Under the pieces are notes generated by a model. The model had not been told where the DNA came from. It saw nothing but the letters and a program-made list of their open reading frames with translations, and made no database searches. From contig NW_025408676.1 in assembly GCF_020360975.1 (NCBI RefSeq), positions 2,232,001 through 2,296,000 of the forward strand: 64,000 nt of DNA, read 5' to 3'. Source of the stretch: Hirsutella rhossiliensis (Eukaryota; Ascomycota; Sordariomycetes; Hypocreales; Ophiocordycipitaceae). Shown one piece after another: positions 44,548 through 55,639 of this stretch. Positions within the stretch are counted from its first letter, which is position 1, and every line of letters starts with the position of its first letter. The translations under genes were made by a program, and so were the position numbers.

Positions 44548-44769
44548 TGTCACGACCCTGGGCGCCAGCGTAGAGCCGCCAGCGCAGAACCTCACCAGTG
44601 TCACGTGCCCAAGCAGCATCACGTGCCCACGCGCGACCTCGTGTCTATATAAGGGCCCGCTCGGTCGTGTAGTCTAGTCTTCCTTTCTTGCTCCTTAGCT
44701 TTGAGTCTTTGTTCATAGTGCCAATACATCTTTATAGCCGTCAAGGCTCGTATGTGCCTGGCCGTAACA
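44548..44769 (+). repeat. Gypsy 5' LTR
   Basis: 222 bp; TGTCACG...GTAACA. It contains TATATAAGG (44646-44654) as a likely TATA element and two CACGTGCCCA motifs. Confidence 0.95.
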
Positions 44770-44859
44770 CTACTCAAAGCTCAATAAGATCGCTTGCCAG
44801 CGATTAAGCAAATAGGCACCGAGCTTTCACGTCACACGCGCCTGACGTAAATCCAGCGC

Positions 44860-45010
44860 ATCCGTTCTGACCGTTCCGACCAAGACTCCGACCACCGACC
44901 AAGTGATCCTCAAGGCTGAGATCACGTCCGTTCCGACCAAGACTACGCGTGTGTGTAGTCGTCCGACCAACCGTTCCGACCAAGGGATTCGTCCCGTCTG
45001 ACCTCCGACC
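44860..45010 (+). repeat. CGTTCCGACCAAG repeats in the Gypsy leader
   Basis: The motif TTCCGACCAAG occurs at least three times in the untranslated leader, with related TCCGACCA units between. Such repeats can be packaging or translation signals, but no role is shown here. Confidence 0.7.
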
Positions 45011-45177
45011 GTCCCTGCTTGTGCAGGCATCTGACCGTGATTCCGCGTGGTATCATTTCCGACCCTAGACTCTGACCTCCCGCTCCTCCGACCGATCTCG
45101 CCGCGCGCCGACTAAGACTGCTCCGACTACCGCCAAGACTCCGAACAAGACCGGCTCGACACCTATCACCTCGCGAC

Positions 45178-46300
45178 TATGATATCCGAGGAAGCCCTGC
45201 CCTCTGATCAGCCTCGCCGTTCCACCCGGCTTGCTGGCCAAGCCACTGAATCCGAAATGGTAGCCATGGCTGCCCCGAGCCCCAAGACGCTCTCATCCGC
45301 GAGATGAGGAACAGATTGCGGCCTTAACGGCCCGTCTAAATGAACGCTCTCCGTCTGTTGAATCAAATCGACAGCACCGGAGCCCTCGACTGCTTTGCCG
45401 GCCCAAATGGCCCGGCCTTCCGACCAGCAGGCAAAGCTGCCTGGCCTATTTTGCCCCCTTCCCAGAGGGCAAGAACCCGAGTACAGCGACGCCGCCAAAT
45501 CGCGCATCAAGGTCTCCGCGACGTTCTCAGGAAGAAGGACGAGTTCCATTCCTTCATCCTGAGCATAAAGAACAAATTTGACGAAGACGTGCGAACCTTC
45601 CGGACTGAGAACAGCCGGATGGTCTGTCTGTATAACCTGCTCGAGGAAAAGCCCGCCGAGCACTTGAAACCCGCTTCTCCTCTGACACTCGACCCTTCTC
45701 TGGAGTGGCAGAGATGATCCAAGCCCTCGAGTCCGCCTATGGCAATCCGAATGAGCTTTCCGAGGCTCTTGACCGCCTGCAACGCCTCCAGTTTACCGTG
45801 AATGGGAAGACCGACATTGTGGACTTCCTTGCGGAATTGACTACTTAACTGCGACCGGTCGTGTGCCCGAGGACCAGATGAAGCATACCTTGTGGCAGCA
45901 CATCCCAGCCAACCTAGATAACAGCCTCTTGACCAAGACCCGTGACGAGTCCGTGACCTACGAGGTTTTCTGTGGGTTCATTAAAGACGCTGTCCACTGC
46001 CAGAAGAGGAGTATGAGGCAGACACAGGACTCCCGCTCTTCCGACCGATCTCGCCGCGCGCCGACTAAGACTGCTCCGACTACCGCCAAGACTCCGAACA
46101 AGACCGGCTCGACCCTATCACCTCGCGTGATGCTGGCAGAGCCTTGACCGACGATGAGAAAGGGTCCATTGGGATAATGGCACCTGCTTTATTTGTGGAA
46201 AAACAGGGCACCTCTCTCGCGAGTGTCCCGACCGCACCCATGCTGTCTCCCGTGTCGCCTCCGTCCCTGTCCCTGCCAACGACTCTGATCAAGATTCGGA
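45178..46300 (+). pseudogene. Gypsy gag with CCHC zinc knuckle, frameshifted
   Basis: From ATG 45178 (ISEEALPSDQPRRSTRLAG) the gag protein runs through four frames. The capsid-like core has KKDEFHSFILSIKNKFDEDV, MIQALESAYGNPNELSEALD and MKHTLWQHIPANLD. The nucleocapsid zinc knuckle CFICGKTGHLSREC (CX2CX4HX4C) lies at about 46187-46228. Gag would coat the RNA genome. Single-base slips and a TAA at 45846-45848 prevent one continuous protein. Confidence 0.75.
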
Positions 46301-46384
46301 AACGAATAGGACCATCACAAGACTCCTTGATGGTCCCTAAGGTGTCACAGACAGCGAGTAGGTCTAGCAAGTCATTCACTCTGC

Positions 46385-46810
46385 CAAGTCAAGTCCAAGT
46401 GGATGGTGTGAGCCTACCTGCCCGCTCCCTCTGTGATACCGGAGCCGAAACCCGTTTGCTGGTTAGCCCAACCTTCGCCCAGTCCGCCGCCCAAAGACTC
46501 GGAGCCCAGATTAAGGAGCTCCCGAGTCGGATTCCTCCAAGACTTCCGTGGAAAGCCAGCCGGCTATATCCAGAAACAGCTGGTCGCCACTTTCGTCATC
46601 GATGGCCGTTCGTTCGCAAACGAGACATTTGATATAGCTGAGTGTGGCCATGATATCTTTATCGGTCTTTTCTGGATGCGGGAGAAGCGCCTCCTGCTTG
46701 ACTGCGCCGCCCGACAGATCATCTGGCCAGATGATCTTCCTGCCCTCGCCAAGTTCTCCCCGACGATCCAGCTCTCGTCAAGCCCCGCTCTCGGGTCGGA
46801 TCGACCCTAA
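46385..46810 (+). pseudogene. Gypsy aspartic protease region
   Basis: The catalytic triplet lies in LCDTGAETRLLV. After a slip the partner segment is FVIDGRSFANETFDIAECGH, DIFIGLFWMREKRLLLDC, typical of Ty3/Gypsy proteases. It lies between the zinc knuckle and the RT linker. Confidence 0.75.
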
Positions 46811-47395
46811 GATCCAGGCCGACGCTGAGAGGCGGAACCGCCTGCTCGAGAAAGAGGAGAAACGCTACCGGATCCTCCACAAGAACTGGCGCCGCTCTGA
46901 TCAAGCTCCTCCGGCCTCTGTCCCGACCCCGTTACCGACTCCGTCTCCGTCGTTTCAGTCCAAGTCTCCGTCTGCCAAGAAGTCTGTCCGTTTTCAGCTC
47001 ACGACCGCCCCTGCTACCGCCTTCGTCTCCGTCGCCTCGGTCCAAGCCTCCGAAGATCAAGCCCTGATTAACGCCCTGGTCTGCCAAGTAGAGTCTCACG
47101 AGAGATTCGAACAGTGGAACGAACTCGAACCGTTGATGCCCGGGATCCAGTCCAGCTCGAGCCAAGCTCCGGCCTTGACCAGACCGTCCCTAGTGCTCGA
47201 ACCGTTGCTAAAGTCTCCCGGATCAGAAGACCTACCAGGGACAAAGCATTCCGTTCCTCAGGAGAAGACCCTGAGCATGTTGCTTGTGTCCGTAGTCGTC
47301 TACCGCCCCAGCTCACCCATCTAGAGGATTCTTCTCGAAGAAAGAGGCCCACACCCTACCTTCGAGCCGACCCGGTCACGATGTAGTCCTAGAGC

Positions 47396-50300
47396 TTGAA
47401 AGCCTCTTTCGCCGACAGGACCCCGTCGTACCGCACGCCCGTTAAGTATCTGCCTCTAGAAAAGAGACTGTCGATCACCTCCGGAGATAGACTTCATCGA
47501 GCCCGATCCGAGTCCGCACGCCGCTTCTGTCCTCTTCGCTCCGAAACCGAACACGACCGCCCGCCGCTTCTGCATCGACTACCGTTGGATGAACGATCAT
47601 CTTAAAAGTCGCATCACGCCCGCTCCGTCCCTCGAAAGTACTGCTTTCGGTTGCCGTGAAGCTCAACGCTTCACGAAGATCGATGTGATCCAGGCCTTCC
47701 ACCGTCTCCGCATGGACCCTGACTCCGAGTATTTGACCGCCTTTCGCACCCGTTTCGGAACTTTCCGCTGGAAAGTCCTCCCGTTCGGTCTGAAGGTAGG
47801 TCCCGCCTGGTTCCAGCAGTTTATCAACGCGCAGCTTCACGATCTCCTCGACCGGTGCGCCAGCGCCTACGCAGATGACGTCCTGATCTACTCGGATAAA
47901 GAAGAAGACCACTGGAAAGACTGTCAAGAAGTGATCTGGCGACTCCATCAGGCAAACCTCAGGAGACATCAAGAAGTCTAGATTTAACGTGACCAAGGTT
48001 GACTACCTCGGCGTTCTGCTTGAAGCCGGTGTGGGCCTTAGTGTCGACCCTCGGAAAGTTCGATCGATACAAGACTGGAAGTTTGAGGACCTCCGAGACC
48101 GCACCGCGATCCGATCATTCGTTGGCCTATGCAACTTCATCCGTGTTTTCTGCTACCACGCCTCTGGAGTGGCAGAACCCTTGAACCGGTTGCTTAAGAA
48201 GGATGTTGCCTTTGTGATGGGCCCGGAGCAACGCGAAGCATTTGATCAACTCAAGCGCCTGGCTATCGAAGCCCCGGTCCTCGCCTTCTTTAGACCAGAA
48301 CTGCCGACCCGACTGGAGACCGATGCCTCCCGGAATGCCACAGCTGGTGTTCTATGGCAGGAACAGCCTGATCAGACCTGGAAGCCCGTTGGATTCTTCT
48401 CTAGGACCATGACCCCGGCCGAGCGAGCCTACCCAATCCAAGATCGAGAGCTCCTCGCCGTCGTACAGAGTCTAGAGCACTTCTACCCAGAGCTCTTAGG
48501 CCAGAAATTTGATGTGATCACCGACCACGAAGCCTTAGTCCATTTCTCTACGAAGCGCCTGCTCTCGGTACGACAGATCAGATGGTCCGACTTTCTCGCC
48601 CAGTTCGACATCCGTTTCCTCTACCGCCCCGGTCGACTGAACGTAGTCGCCGATGCCCTCTCCAGGAAGACAGCCGAGCTTCCTACCGTAAAGGCCCGGG
48701 AAGCCGAGGAACGCACGGTGACCCTGATCCCTCCGGAAAGGCTAGGCTTCGCGACCGACTCTCTAGACCCTACGGCCGCCGGCCACCTGCCCCCTCAGAA
48801 CTTTAGTCCCGAACCTAAGCCTACTAGACCATTAGTTCTGAGGGCCACGAGTGCCCTACAGACCCCAGAAGACCAAGGGATACAGCAGACGCCCGATCAA
48901 GACCGCCCAGAACTAGACCCGAACTCAGTCCCGAAGGGAGCCGAACTCGTTTCATTGATCCGCCAAGAGAACCTCCTCCAAGACCTCGGCACCCATGGAA
49001 CACACCTGATCGTACCAGCCCAGACCTCAGACAAGCAGACGTTTCTTCAGACCGCGCTCATTCGCGAAGCCCACGAGCCCCAGATCTTCGCTCACGCCGG
49101 ACAGAACAAAGTGATCAAGCTGCTCCAACGAGACTTCTACTGGCCAAGGATGAAGGAGGATATCCGTCGTTATATTCGGAACTGCCACGACTGCCGCCGC
49201 AACAAAACCCCTCGAGACAAGACCCCTGGACTGCTCCATCCACTGCCCGTGCCGACCTCTGTTTGGGAGCACGTCGAATGTGACGGGAAGGATATGCCGA
49301 AAGACCGTTACGGATATGACTATGTTTGGACCTTCGTCTGCAAGCTAAGCCGGATTATCGCCACGCTCCCAGGAAGGAAAAACGATACGGCAGAAGTCTT
49401 AGCTAGCCGCTACTTCCGCTACCTCTATCGTTTCTTCGGTATGCCCCTCGTATGGATTTCTGACAACGCTGGACAGTTTATTTCTGCCTTCCTCGCAGAG
49501 ATTAACCGGCTCACGGGAACGAAGCATCGTCATGGAAGCTCCCTACACCCTCAGACCCAAGGGGGTGTAGAAGTCACAAATCAATACCTGGATCAAAAGC
49601 TACGATTCTACGTGACGAAGCATCAAGACAACTGGAGTTCCCTGCTGCCCGCCCTCGACTTCGCCCATAACTCGTCTTGGCACTCTTCCATCGACATGGC
49701 ACCGTTAAAAGTAGTCCTAGGCCGAGATATCCGGAACCCCCTGTCACTGCCCCCGACTGACAAGACCGCTGCCACCGGACCCGCCGCCAGAGCTAGGGAA
49801 CTTGTGCAGACCGCCCAGGAAACCCAGGAAGACGCGAGGAATGCTGCCACCGCCGCTCAAGAACGTCAGAAGGAACAGACTAATAGGAAACGACGACCAA
49901 CCGACTTTGCCATCGGTGACCGAGTTTTTCTCAGCAGGAAAGGCTTCGCCACGAACGCTCCGACTACTCGGCTAGATAACCAATGGTCAGGTCCGTTCGT
50001 AATCCTGGAAGAACGCGGTTATAGCTACGTACTGCAGCTGCCCGAGTCGTACAAAATGAAGAACCTATTCCACGCCGACCGTCTTCGAAAAGCAGCCAAT
50101 AACCCTTGCCCCAGCAGATCCAGTCACCTCCGCCACCCGAGGAGATCAACGGAGAACCCGAGTGGGAGGTTGATCAAGTCCAGCAGTCTCGAGTAACCGG
50201 TAGGAGTCGACGACTGGAATACCAGGTCTTATGGAAGGGATGTGACCTGATGAGACCTGGTACCCGGCTAGGAATTTCCGTAACGCACCAATGGCATTGA

Positions 50301-50428
50301 AGATTTTCCACGATGAACATCCGGACGCAGCAGGCCCACCCGTCAACCTGCAATACTGGATCGAATGTGCTGCAGCGGAGGAGGGCTGCGAGGAACGAGA
50401 CGATGACGACACAGCAGAAAAGCCGTGA
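47396..50428 (+). pseudogene. Gypsy pol: RT, RNase H, integrase, chromodomain
   Basis: RT (47560-47981): CIDYRWMNDHLKSRITPAPS, FTKIDVIQAFHRLRM, GTFRWKVLPFGLKVGPAWFQ and ASAYADDVLIYSD. After a slip at about 47985, the 735-codon frame 47989-50196 gives the RT thumb, RNase H (TDASRNATAG, YPIQDRELLAVVQSLEHF, DVITDHEALVHF) and integrase with the HHCC finger (HAGQNKVIKLLQRDFYWPRM..CHDCRRNK). The DDE core residues are in VECDGKDMPKDR, WISDNAGQFISAF and GGVEVTNQYL. A second slip near 50240 separates the two halves of a chromodomain ([31 protein letters not shown]), ending at TGA 50426-50428. Catalytic residues are all present. Confidence 0.88.
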
Positions 50429-50494
50429 AACCAAGAACCCGCCGCCACGACTGACTACCTTGATACGCATATCAAGGCCTTAGACGGGGGGCAG

Positions 50495-50716
50495 TGTCAC
50501 GACCCTGGGCGCCAGCGTAGAGCCGCCAGCGCAGAACCTCACCAGTGTCACGTGCCCAAGCAGCATCACGTGCCCACGCGCGACCTCGTGTCTATATAAG
50601 GGCCCGCTCGGTCGTGTAGTCTAGTCTTCCTTTCTTGCTCCTTAGCTTTGAGTCTTTGTTCATAGTGCCAATACATCTTTATAGCCGTCAAGGCTCGTAT
50701 GTGCCTGGCCGTAACA
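50495..50716 (+). repeat. Gypsy 3' LTR
   Basis: 222 bp, by eye identical to the 5' LTR, followed by the GTATC duplication. Confidence 0.95.
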
Positions 50717-50721
50717 GTATC

Positions 50722-51057
50722 TATTTTACTCCTTAATTTTAAATTTAGTAGAATACTTAAAACGGAACTATATTTAGTATTATAAGTTTAAATTATACCT
50801 ATATATATAAGTTTTATAGAAAAAGTCCTCGCTTACTAAGGTACTATATAGTGCTAAAAGAAAAAGTAAAAGTATTATTATACTTAATTTATATAATATA
50901 ATACCCTTTTAATTTTAATTTTAGATTTTAAGGTAGCTAAAATTATACTAGCTTCCTATTATAAAGCCTTAATAAAAATAAAAGGAGGAAATAGTAAGCT
51001 AATATAAGTATTATACTAAGGGATTAACTAGTACTATTATTAGTTTATAATCTTAAC
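50722..51057. other. AT-rich, RIP-like block
   Basis: The continuation of the AT-rich DNA interrupted by Gypsy. No coding frame. The last five bases are TTAAC, which belongs to the solo-LTR target duplication. Confidence 0.7.
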
Positions 51058-51259
51058 TGTGGGTAGGCACCTGCGGCAGCTGCTGCAATGAGACGGTACT
51101 AGGGTTAACCTGTGATGTTGTATTCGTCTTGATTCTCTATCTAAGGAGGCAGAGGCCAGCGTGGAGAAAGGGGGCACGCTGCCCTCAGCCGCACACGTGA
51201 CCGTACGGGTCACGTGCCAACCATGGTTGGTCACACCACTAGATAGATACATTCCTACA
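51058..51259 (-). repeat. Solo LTR of the Copia-B family, minus orientation
   Basis: 202 bp, the inverse of the Copia-B LTRs at 51360 and 57338, starting TGTGGGTAGG and ending TTCCTACA on the plus strand. Flanks are TTAAC on the left and ATTGC on the right, which do not match each other. They match the inverses of the flanks of the Copia-B element (see findings). Confidence 0.92.
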
Positions 51260-51359
51260 ATTGCTAAATATAATAATAATATATAGAAGTTTTATAGTCT
51301 TAAATTAAAGTCTCTAGCTAGTTCTTATATTTTTTAGTAAAGAAAAATAATAAGGTTAA
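51260..51359. other. 100 bp AT-rich segment inverted between two LTRs
   Basis: Starts ATTGC and ends GTTAA. Read in the opposite direction it would start TTAAC and end GCAAT, which would give both neighbouring elements perfect 5 bp target duplications. Confidence 0.8.
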
Positions 51360-51556
51360 TGTAGGAATGTATCTATCTAGTGGTGTGACCAACCATGGTT
51401 GGCACGTGACCCGTACGGTCACGTGTGCGGCTGAGGGCAGCGTGCCCCCTTTCTCCACGCTGGCCTCTGCCTCCTTAGATAGAGAAAGACGAATACAACA
51501 TCACAGGTTAACCCTAGTACCGTCTCATTGCAGCAGCTGCCGCAGGTGCTACCACA
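51360..51556 (+). repeat. Copia-B 5' LTR
   Basis: 197 bp. It lacks the TC of GAGAATCAAGACG that the 3' LTR and the solo LTR have, and ends CTACCACA rather than CCTACCCACA. Confidence 0.92.
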
Positions 51557-52001
51557 CTGATCAGTGACCGGCCCACGCCCGTCACAGACAGCTAAGTAGA
51601 AGAGACAAATTCCTCAACCTTCGAAGGTGCTATAGTCCGCGTCACTTTACTGTGGCCCTGAGTAGCGCTCAGAAGAAGGTTATTTGTGCTAAGAACAAGG
51701 AATCTCCCGCTGGTTTGCCCAGCCGCGCGAGAGTCCTTCCAACTGTTGATTACGATCGCCCGCTAGTTTGCCTAGCCGTGAGCACCGGAATCGACAGGCG
51801 ACCACATCGCAAACAACTAGTAAGAACGTTCGACCCTTGACGTTAAGTAGCAAGATCCCCGTCAGTTCAGTCTGGCCGCGAACGACCTACTTAGTACGCG
51901 ACGCTCGACCTCCTATTAGCGACAACTCGTATACGAAGAGACCAATACGAACCCCACATCGTCTCATTCATTTGATCACGATAGCCCCGACCGCCCGAGC
52001 T

Positions 52002-53710
52002 ATGTCCCCAGAAGCCCAGCTCGAAGAAATATGCGACCAGATGCAGGCACTAGACATCCAAGCATCCGCATTCCGACAAATTAATATCGACCTTTGGGAC
52101 AACGATATCACACACGACGAAAAGGACAAGATCGCAGTAACGACATATGTGGCAAAGTTCATATTCATCGTTCAATCTGGCAGTGATCAAGGATACGACC
52201 TCCTTGGTTACTTCCAACAGCATTTTGAAGAATGGACCGAAGACACATGGGACCGCGCCCCGAATGAATACAAGAGAGCCCTCAGGAAACTACTAAGGAA
52301 AAGAGGTATCTACACAGGTTCACAAAGGGGAAATTCGCAACACAATTTCTCATATTACAAACTATCGAGAACCCACAAACCTGGCCAGAGCAGGAGTTTA
52401 CGGAGATGGTGTTTGATGAGAGGACTGCTGCCTTCAGGAGGCAGACAGCATTACTAGGATCAAATGCTTCCACTAATCCCCATCCGTCTCAACCTCCTTC
52501 ACCATCAGTTACGCCCTTAGCAGCACCTCATCAAGGTCTTAACGAACCACAACCTATTAAGACCCTAACGAGCCCTCCTAACGCACCTACTCCTGCTCCG
52601 ACTATCCAAGATAAACCTGCTCCGACCTCTCTTACTATTCATCCGACTTCCTACCGCTTCCAGAACCCCGATCTCGTCCAACCCGTCACCAACCCCATCC
52701 CCGAACACTTATCCGGCCCTGCAACCTTTGGAGAATACATGAAACTCCCCCCGGATAACATCCCGAACGCTATCGTCGATAGCGACATCCAGCAGAAGTT
52801 TATGAAGACCTGGAACAAAGATCGGAACTACACAGGAGAGCCGTACGATCTCCTGATGATAAGCTCCGCCTCTTCTTAAGCAACTGCTCTCATATCCAAG
52901 TGAAACCGTCACAATTTCACGCACTCTTTCCCCGGATCCTTGATGGAAGAGCCCAAAGATTCTATCTTGATAAGATCACATGGGCTACGACGTTCCGACA
53001 AGCGTATGATATCTTCAAACAACACTTTGACACGGAAGTCAACCATGTCCACTACCATACTGACTGGACAACAATAACCTTTAACTCCATCCGTGCCCAA
53101 GATGCTTCGAAGACCCCACGAAGTGCTTCAAACCCTCTTTGATAAGCTTCAGCTCTGCCAACGAGCCCTTGGCAGGAGTACGGAGGAGACCTTCTACTGC
53201 GTACAACGCTTATGAAAGCATGCCGTGAGTACCCGAACTCCAATACGCTCTTTTCAAACCCGCCGATAACGTCGAGCACCTTCTTGCAGATCTTCGTGCA
53301 TCCGTTGAAACCCATCTTGCCCTCATAACAACTTCTCAATTTCCCTTGACTTTGCTGGATCATTTGATCATAACGATCCACACCATCAGTACTACCTCGA
53401 CCGTCGATACAATAACAACCGCTCTCGAGGTAGATACGGATATTCAGGTCAACGACCCAGCCGCGGATACAGACAAAGCTACAACCGTGGAAACTACCGG
53501 CCTCAAAGCCGTAGTAACTACAATCATAGCTACAGTAACCGAAACTGGACGAAGAAGTGTTTTGTTTGTGGACAAGAAGGCTGTTGGTCAACTAAACACT
53601 CTACGGATGAACGGCAAAGGCCAAGGACCAACATATCACTCAATGTCACTTCATAGGTGTACAACTCACGGACATCGGAGGCTATATTCTAGACTACGAA
53701 GGTCATGAGA
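52002..53710 (+). pseudogene. Copia-B gag with CCCH-order zinc knuckle
   Basis: ATG 52002 begins a gag-like protein (SPEAQLEEICDQMQALDIQA, FIFIVQSGSDQGYDLLGYFQ) that goes through frame changes near 52330, 52880 and 53150. A Pro/Thr-rich region and a capsid-like segment (FHALFPRILDGRAQRFYLDK) follow. The nucleocapsid motif CFVCGQEGCWSTKH at 53558-53599 has the spacing CX2CX4CX4H, that is with Cys and His exchanged relative to the common CX2CX4HX4C. I have an impression of similar motifs in other fungal Copia elements, so it may be a lineage trait. Confidence 0.65.
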
Positions 53711-53924
53711 TGAGCAGCTTTGATGACACTGAAGATACATGGGAAGAACATGACAATAGCACCAACGATCACCCGGAACAATGGCAAGCAAGCCAAATGC
53801 TCTGTCAACAGGCATTCAATCATTTGATCACAGGAGAAGACGTCTATCAGACGGATCAAACCGTTGTTCCAGCCTCGCAATTTATTATTGAAGATCGCTA
53901 TTCAAGGGATAGATTCAAGGTATC

Positions 53925-55450
53925 ATGATCGACACAGGTGCAGCAACATTTTCCACAGCAGGATACTCTCAGTACATCGCCCTACAACGAGAAGACCCTT
54001 CTGTAGCTCTCGACAGCTCCACATCCGGCCAGGCCTCCATCAAATTCGGCAACAGCGACGCCATCCACTCCTCGGCACAGTCGCCCTTAACACACCCTCG
54101 GAAGGATCACGTTCCACGTCCTTCAAACCCCAACTCCCTTTTGCTCTGCCTTGCTGATATGGACCGGCTTGGTATCTATTTCAACAACATCACAGATACC
54201 ATCAATTGTACTAATCATTGTACTAATCGCCCTACAAGCATTCCAGTCGTACGCAAATGGGGACATCCCTGGTTCTTCCTTACGAAAGATGAAGAGTCCA
54301 TCTCGTTTCTTACGGAAACAGAGATTCGTACACTTCACCGACGCTTTGGACACCCAGCAGTCCCTAGGCTCCATCACCTCTTGAAGCAAGCCGGGCACAG
54401 TGACGTCTCGATAGACACATTAGAGACTATCTCTAAGTTCTGTCACCACTGTCAAATGCACTCACAAGCCCCACGCCGCTTCAAGTTCACCCTTAACGAT
54501 GATCAAGAGTTCAACTACGAAATCATCGTTGATGTGATGCACCTAGGAACACCACAACGCCCTGTTCTACACGTTGTGGACTCAGCTACTGCTTTCCAAG
54601 GAGCCAGATTTTTACCGTCAATGTCAGCTAAAGATACATGGGAGACCCTCCGGACCCTCTGGATCGACACGTATCTTGGACCTCCTGATACCCTCCGTCA
54701 TGATGCAGGAACTAACTTTGCTTCTCTCGAATTCCGGAACGAAGCAAAGATTATGGGAATCAAATGCTCTCAAGTACCTGTTGAGACGCATTGGTCCATT
54801 GGAAAGATTGAACGCTATCACGCACCCTCCGACGCGCCTTTAACATCCTCCATGCTGAGATTGGCCACACCACTTCCGCCGAAACAGTCCTTCAAATGGC
54901 TGTTAAAGCAATCAATGATACGGCAGGACCTGACGGTCTTGTGCCTACGTTGCTTGTTTTCGGCGCATACCCTCGCGTATCTACAGACTCGCCCCTTCCG
55001 CTTCTACCCTCAAAAGATCGGAAGCTATGCAGAAAGCGATGAAAATGCTCCGCCAACTCTCGGCAGAAAGACGAGTTAAGGATGCCCTCCATGCACGCAA
55101 CGGCCCGAGCACGACAGAAGTGCTATCCCTCCCGCTGCAAAGTGAAGTTCGCGTTTGGAGAGAGAAAGACGGTTGGCAAGGACCCTTCAAGATTGCATCG
55201 ATTGATACCCATAACATCACCATTGACACAGTCAACGGCCCCCAAGTCTTTCGATCGACCCTTGTACAACCGTATCTGCGTGATGATACCACTCTTTCCG
55301 ACCCTACACACGACACAGACCCCTCAGGCATTCGTTCAGATCTTAATGAACAACCGGCTCAAGACCCCGTTAAGACCCTAACGGACCTGCCTGCCCGACC
55401 CGAACCCCGCCCCCGCAGAGAGGACGCCCACCAGGATCAAAGAACAAGCC
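53925..55450 (+). pseudogene. Copia-B protease and integrase
   Basis: The frame opens at the protease triplet MIDTGAATFSTAGYS. The GAG-pre-integrase zinc module follows (LHRRFGHPAVPRLHHLLKQA..CHHCQMHSQAPRRF), then the integrase core: first Asp in IIVDVMHLGTP, second in TLRHDAGTNFASLEF and the Glu in HWSIGKIERYHA. A slip near 54830 breaks the C-terminal half, which continues in the frame at 55027-55461. Confidence 0.82.
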
Positions 55451-55639
55451 AAAGGATTTGATCATGATGGCCCAAGCCGTAGACCAGAGCTTCTTGACCC
55501 AAAAGGAGGAAGATGCACAAGCTCTTTCCTCAAGCTACGGTCTGATGGCATAATCACCTCTCCTGGTGACCCCTTCGAAGAATCCGATAACAAAGAGATT
55601 ACTGACCTCGTTGGCCGCGGTGTATTCCAATTTGAACGA

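Larger units (their letters stand above)
44548..50716 (+). mobile_element. Gypsy chromovirus-type LTR retrotransposon, full length, recent
   Basis: Two 222 bp LTRs (44548-44769, 50495-50716) start TGTCACGACC and end GCCGTAACA, and I see no difference between them. Both are flanked by the 5 bp target duplication GTATC (44543-44547, 50717-50721). A polypurine tract GACGGGGGGCAG precedes the 3' LTR. The order gag, protease, RT, RNase H, integrase, chromodomain identifies a chromovirus-like Gypsy. The element is 6169 bp. It is not RIP-altered although it lies in RIP-like DNA, so it inserted late or after RIP ceased. Confidence 0.95.
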
